Shown piece by piece: positions 61,092-64,000 of a stretch of 64,000 bases of DNA. Source of the stretch: Xenophilus aerolatus (GTDB lineage: Bacteria; Pseudomonadota; Gammaproteobacteria; Burkholderiales; Burkholderiaceae_C); contig JASCNX010000002.1 of assembly GCA_029968055.1 (NCBI GenBank), positions 620,001 to 684,000 on the forward strand. The letters run 5' to 3'. The first letter of the stretch is position 1. Each line of letters begins with the position of its first letter. The notes under the pieces were generated by a model. That model saw nothing but the letters and a program-made list of their open reading frames with translations, was not told the DNA's origin and searched no databases. The translations under genes were made by a program, and so were the position numbers.

Positions 61092-61211
61092 GCTTCACCC
61101 TTCTTTACCCGGCGCCCGTGCTCTGCCGCAGGCGCACCGTCGTTGAAGGGCAGGGCGGGAACTCCCCGCCGCGCCCGCGCTCTGTCAGCAGCACTGGAGA
61201 AAGCATTTCAA

Positions 61212-61862
61212 ATGAAACGTCGTGACTTTTCGATCGCCACCGCCGCCGCCGCGGTCTCGCTGCTGCCGCTGGCCGGCAACGTCCATGCCCAGGGCAGCTT
61301 CGCTGCCGGCAAGGACTACATCGTGCTCGGCAAGCCTGCGCCGGTCGACGCGCCGGCCGGCAAGGTCGAGGTGGTCGAGTTCTTCTCGTACAACTGCCCG
61401 CACTGCGCGGCCTTCGAGCCGCAGCTCGAGGCCTGGATGAAGACCTTGCCGGCCAACGTCGCATTCCGCCGCATCCCCGTGCCCTTCGTGGGCAACGACG
61501 TCGAGGCCAAGCAGAAGCTCTTCTACACGCTCGAGGCGCTGGGCAAGGTCGACGAGTTCCAGCTGAAGATCTTCCAGGCCATCCACCAGGAGCGCCAGCG
61601 CCTGTTCGGCGACGATGCCATCCTGGCCTGGGCCGAGAAGCAGTCCGGCCTGGATGCGAAGAAATTCGCCGACACCTACAAGTCCTTCGGCGTGGCCGGC
61701 AAGGCCAAGCGCGCCACGCAGATGACCGACGCCTACAAGGTGGGCGGCGTGCCTGCGCTGGGCGTGGCCGGTCGCTGGTACGTCGACGGCGAGACCGCGG
61801 GTTCCATGCCCCGCGCGCTGCAGGTGACGGACTCGCTGATCGCCCAGGCGAAAAAGGGCTGA
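61212..61862 (+). CDS. dsbA: Thiol:disulfide interchange protein DsbA
   Basis: A 216-residue periplasmic oxidoreductase that introduces disulfides. The active site CPHC is at residues 62-65 (FFSYNCPHCAAFEP), and the cis-proline loop is GGVPALGV. The signal MKRRDFSIATAAAAVSLLPL begins K-R-R-D-F, resembling a Tat signal more than a Sec one. The DsbA oxidant DsbB is not in the window. A hairpin terminator follows. Confidence 0.93.
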   Translation: MKRRDFSIATAAAAVSLLPLAGNVHAQGSFAAGKDYIVLGKPAPVDAPAGKVEVVEFFSYNCPHCAAFEPQLEAWMKTLPANVAFRRIPVPFVGNDVEAKQKLFYTLEALGKVDEFQLKIFQAIHQERQRLFGDDAILAWAEKQSGLDAKKFADTYKSFGVAGKAKRATQMTDAYKVGGVPALGVAGRWYVDGETAGSMPRALQVTDSLIAQAKKG

Positions 61863-61900
61863 CCACCGGTGGGCGGCGCCTGCGCGCGCCGTCTTCGCCC

Positions 61901-61924
61901 GAAAGCCCGCTTCGGCGGGCTTTC
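61901..61924. terminator. Hairpin terminator after dsbA
   Basis: A 10-bp perfect stem GAAAGCCCGC/GCGGGCTTTC with a UUCG tetraloop, followed by GTTCTTG on the plus strand. The T-run is weak, but the position directly after dsbA supports it. Confidence 0.78.
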
Positions 61925-61984
61925 GTTCTTGGGCATAGCGATGTCCGCAGGCCGGCATACAATGCCAGCAAGTTTCGTGCCTCT

Positions 61985-62686
61985 ATGACACTCCGCGCTC
62001 CGTCTTCCCCTCCCTTCCTTCGCCGCCTCACCCGCACCGCCCTGTGCGTGCTTGCGCTGGCGGCCGCCGCAGGCGCCCAGGCCGAGAAGGCCGACCGGAC
62101 CAAGCCGATGAACATCGAGGCCGACTCGATGCGCTACGACGACCTCAAGCAGACCAGCGTCTTCACCGGCCGCGTGGTGGTCACCAAGGGCACGATCATC
62201 ATCCGCGGCGCGCGCATCGACGTGCGGCAGGACCCCGACGGCTACCAGTACGGCGTGGTCACCGCAGCGCCCGGCCAGCGCGCCTACTACAAGCAGAAGC
62301 GCGACGCCGGCCCCGACGAGTGGATCGAGGGCGAGTCGGAAGTCATCGAATACGACGGCCGGGCCGACAACGTGAAGTTCATCCGGCGCGCCGTCATGCG
62401 CCGTCTCATCGGCGCCACGGTCAACGACGAAACGACCGGCCCGCTGATCGTTTACGACCAGAGCAACGACACCTTCACCGTCAACGGCGCGCCGCTGCCG
62501 CCCGACGCCAGCGTGTCGGCCGGCCAGCCCGGCAGCCGGGTGCGCGCCATCCTCACGCCCAAGGCCGCCGGTGCCGCGGCAGGCGGGCGCGGCACGGCCC
62601 CGGCGCCCACGACGGCCCCGGCCGCCCCGGCCGGCAAGGGCCTGCGGCCCAGCACCACGCTGGACGGCCAGGGATCGCGCCCGTGA
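61985..62686 (+). CDS. lptA: Lipopolysaccharide transport periplasmic protein LptA
   Basis: A 233-residue periplasmic bridge protein carrying lipopolysaccharide from the inner to the outer membrane. The signal peptide ends in AAAAGAQA. The OstA/LptA domain shows [40 protein letters not shown] and the repeated beta-strand pattern. A Gly/Pro/Ala-rich tail after ~190 is unusual but common in this clade. The TGA overlaps the GTG of lptB (GTGA). Confidence 0.92.
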   Translation: MTLRAPSSPPFLRRLTRTALCVLALAAAAGAQAEKADRTKPMNIEADSMRYDDLKQTSVFTGRVVVTKGTIIIRGARIDVRQDPDGYQYGVVTAAPGQRAYYKQKRDAGPDEWIEGESEVIEYDGRADNVKFIRRAVMRRLIGATVNDETTGPLIVYDQSNDTFTVNGAPLPPDASVSAGQPGSRVRAILTPKAAGAAAGGRGTAPAPTTAPAAPAGKGLRPSTTLDGQGSRP

Positions 62687-63477
62687 TCGAGGCGGTGATT
62701 CCCGGGGCCGACAAGGGGGTGGCCGGCAGCCGCCTGGAGGCGCGCGGCCTGCAGAAGACCTACGGCAGCCGCAAGGTGGTCAAGGACGTCTCGCTGGACG
62801 TGCAGAAGGGCGAGGTGGTCGGGCTGCTGGGCCCCAATGGCGCGGGCAAGACGACCTCGTTCTACATGATCGTGGGCCTGGTGCGCGCCGACGCGGGCGA
62901 GATCACCATCGACGGCGAGCCGATCGCCCACATGCCGATCCACCGCCGCGCGCGCATGGGCCTGTCGTACCTGCCGCAGGAGGCGTCGATCTTCCGCAAG
63001 CTCAGCGTCGAAGAGAACGTGCGCGCCGTGCTGGAACTGCAGACCGAGACCGACGAGCGCGGCCGCCCGGTGCCCTTGCACAAGGCACGCATCGAGGAGC
63101 GCCTGTCGGAGCTGCTGGCCGACCTGCGGGTGGACCACCTGCGCGATTCGCCGGCGCTGGCCCTGTCGGGCGGCGAGCGCCGCCGCGTCGAGATCGCGCG
63201 CGCCCTGGCCACGCAGCCGCGCTTCATCCTGCTGGACGAGCCCTTCGCGGGCATCGACCCGATCGCGGTGATCGAGATCCAGCGGATCATCAGCTTCCTG
63301 AAGGAGCGCGGCATCGGCGTGCTCATCACCGACCACAACGTGCGTGAGACGCTGGGCATCTGCGACCACGCCTTCATCATCAGCGACGGGCAAGTGCTGG
63401 CACAAGGCACGCCATCGGAGATCGTCGACAACGCCGAGGTGCGCCGCGTGTACCTCGGCGAACACTTCCGGATGTGA
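62683..63477 (+). CDS. lptB: LPS export ABC transporter ATP-binding protein LptB
   Basis: A 264-residue ABC ATPase powering lipopolysaccharide extraction. Walker A is GPNGAGKT at residues 50-57, the signature is [16 protein letters not shown], and Walker B is [16 protein letters not shown]. The [18 protein letters not shown] motif is typical of LptB. The GTG start at 62683 overlaps the lptA stop; its N-terminal ~17 residues extend beyond the usual start. It leads to rpoN, the conserved lptA-lptB-rpoN order. Confidence 0.95.
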   Translation: MIEAVIPGADKGVAGSRLEARGLQKTYGSRKVVKDVSLDVQKGEVVGLLGPNGAGKTTSFYMIVGLVRADAGEITIDGEPIAHMPIHRRARMGLSYLPQEASIFRKLSVEENVRAVLELQTETDERGRPVPLHKARIEERLSELLADLRVDHLRDSPALALSGGERRRVEIARALATQPRFILLDEPFAGIDPIAVIEIQRIISFLKERGIGVLITDHNVRETLGICDHAFIISDGQVLAQGTPSEIVDNAEVRRVYLGEHFRM

Positions 63478-63478
63478 G

Positions 63479-63575
63479 CGTGGCCCCCACGCTCCCCGCT
63501 TCGCGAGGTTCGCACCCCCCCGGGGGGGTGGTCGCCGCCTTCGGGCGGCCGGGCGGCGGCTCGGGGGCCGATGGC
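63479..63575. repeat. GC-rich palindromic repeat between lptB and rpoN
   Basis: It contains GCGTGGCCCCCACGC (palindrome), ACCCCCCCGGGGGGGT (palindrome) and GCCGCCTTCGGGCGGC, giving several nested hairpins. The GGGCGGCCGGGCGG part is shared with the element at 54677-54731. This type of block is frequent between genes of Comamonadaceae. It may attenuate read-through into rpoN. Confidence 0.65.
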
Positions 63576-63622
63576 AAGGCGTTGGCTGACTGCTTCCCGC
63601 TTGCGTTCGAGAGGGGCGTTGA

Positions 63623-64000
63623 GTGAAGCAAGGCCTGTCGCTGCGCGTCTCGCAGCACCTCGCGCTCACGCCGCAGCTGCAGCAGTCGATCCGGCTGCTG
63701 CAGCTGTCCACGCTCGAACTCAGCCAGGAAGTCGAGCAGATGCTCGACGACAACCCTTTCCTCGAACGCCTCAATGAAGAGGCGCCGCGCGAGGAGTTCG
63801 GCGTGGAAGCGGCCGACACCCTCGCGCCGCGCGAGGAACGCGAGGACAGCAGCGAGTTCGCGGTCAGTTCCGTCGCTGCGCCGGCCGACGGTGCCGGCGC
63901 GGCGGGCCAGAACGAGGCCGAAGCGCCGGTGGCCGATGCGGTCGAGGGCGAGGCGCCGGAGCCTGACTGGGACGGCGACGGCACGGTCGACCTCGCGCCC
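63623..64000 (+). CDS. rpoN: RNA polymerase sigma-54 factor RpoN (N-terminal part, cut by window end)
   Basis: The first 126 residues are visible. The start is GTG at 63623: [20 protein letters not shown], then [20 protein letters not shown], the Gln/Leu-rich region I that contacts enhancer-binding activators. An acidic region II follows ([14 protein letters not shown] and Glu/Asp-rich sequence) and the window ends inside it. It directs transcription from -24/-12 promoters. Confidence 0.95.
   Translation, partial: MKQGLSLRVSQHLALTPQLQQSIRLLQLSTLELSQEVEQMLDDNPFLERLNEEAPREEFGVEAADTLAPREEREDSSEFAVSSVAAPADGAGAAGQNEAEAPVADAVEGEAPEPDWDGDGTVDLAP

Noticed and set aside
63623-64000. Complete small Glu-rich gene
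   Set aside because: The N-terminus is clearly sigma-54 region I and the frame is still open at the window edge.

Overview
The window is high-GC chromosomal DNA from a betaproteobacterium in the order Burkholderiales, most likely family Comamonadaceae (Variovorax or Acidovorax-like). This rests on the gene neighbourhoods (leuS-lptE-holA, lptA-lptB-rpoN), Bug-type solute receptors, DUF2917 and Cys-rich CWC proteins, a PPi-type phosphofructokinase, and the style of the intergenic palindromes. The lineage is inferred from gene content; no database search was possible. Most of the window is ordinary core genome. No tRNA, rRNA, CRISPR array, transposase or integrase was recognised.

Layout. 1-1140: end of an ExbB/ExbD proton-channel pair. 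1366-12706: six-gene leftward glycogen/alpha-glucan operon (GH13 glucosidase, glgB, glgX, glgC, glgA, glgP). 12932-15661: lower-GC accessory island with a DUF6402-type protein, three paralogous small membrane proteins (one frameshifted) and a broken tail of a second DUF6402 gene. 15927-25109: leuS, lptE, holA, proA, gshA, kup. 25110-25790: gene-free stretch of repeats. 25791-29482: deacetylase-like protein, SnoaL-like protein, BenE transporter and gshB. 29507-33072: Fur-box-controlled TonB receptor plus PepSY membrane protein. 33231-42115: amidotransferase, solute-binding protein, DHA2 exporter, zinc metallopeptidase, PPi-phosphofructokinase with a CWC protein, PaaG-like enoyl-CoA hydratase, DUF2917 and a LysR regulator. 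42134-44618: four small exported proteins. 44685-49697: malate synthase G, Asp/Glu racemase, TetR regulator and its probable MFS target. 49707-57477: acyl-CoA and organic-acid catabolic genes with IclR and two LysR regulators. 57606-64000: DUF2214, PsiF, argS, SPOR protein, dsbA, lptA, lptB and the start of rpoN.

How the genes work together. The glycogen operon holds ADP-glucose synthesis, polymerisation, branching, debranching and phosphorolysis in one unit. gshA and gshB make glutathione but are about 5.5 kb apart, with kup, repeats and unrelated genes between them. LptE (19 kb) and LptA/LptB (62 kb) serve lipopolysaccharide export. The IclR, TetR, LysR and Fur sites are each placed next to the gene they plausibly control.

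The most unusual locus is 12.9-15.7 kb. It looks like a toxin/immunity-type module that has grown by duplication: an intact large protein, an overlapping small bitopic membrane protein, a second frameshifted membrane protein, then a second copy of the last part of the large gene fused by the same stop/start overlap to a third membrane protein. The function is inferred, not shown. Also notable are a family of long hairpin repeats in three intergenic gaps, an inverted 114-bp repeat pair, and a short repeat flanked by a 10-bp direct repeat.
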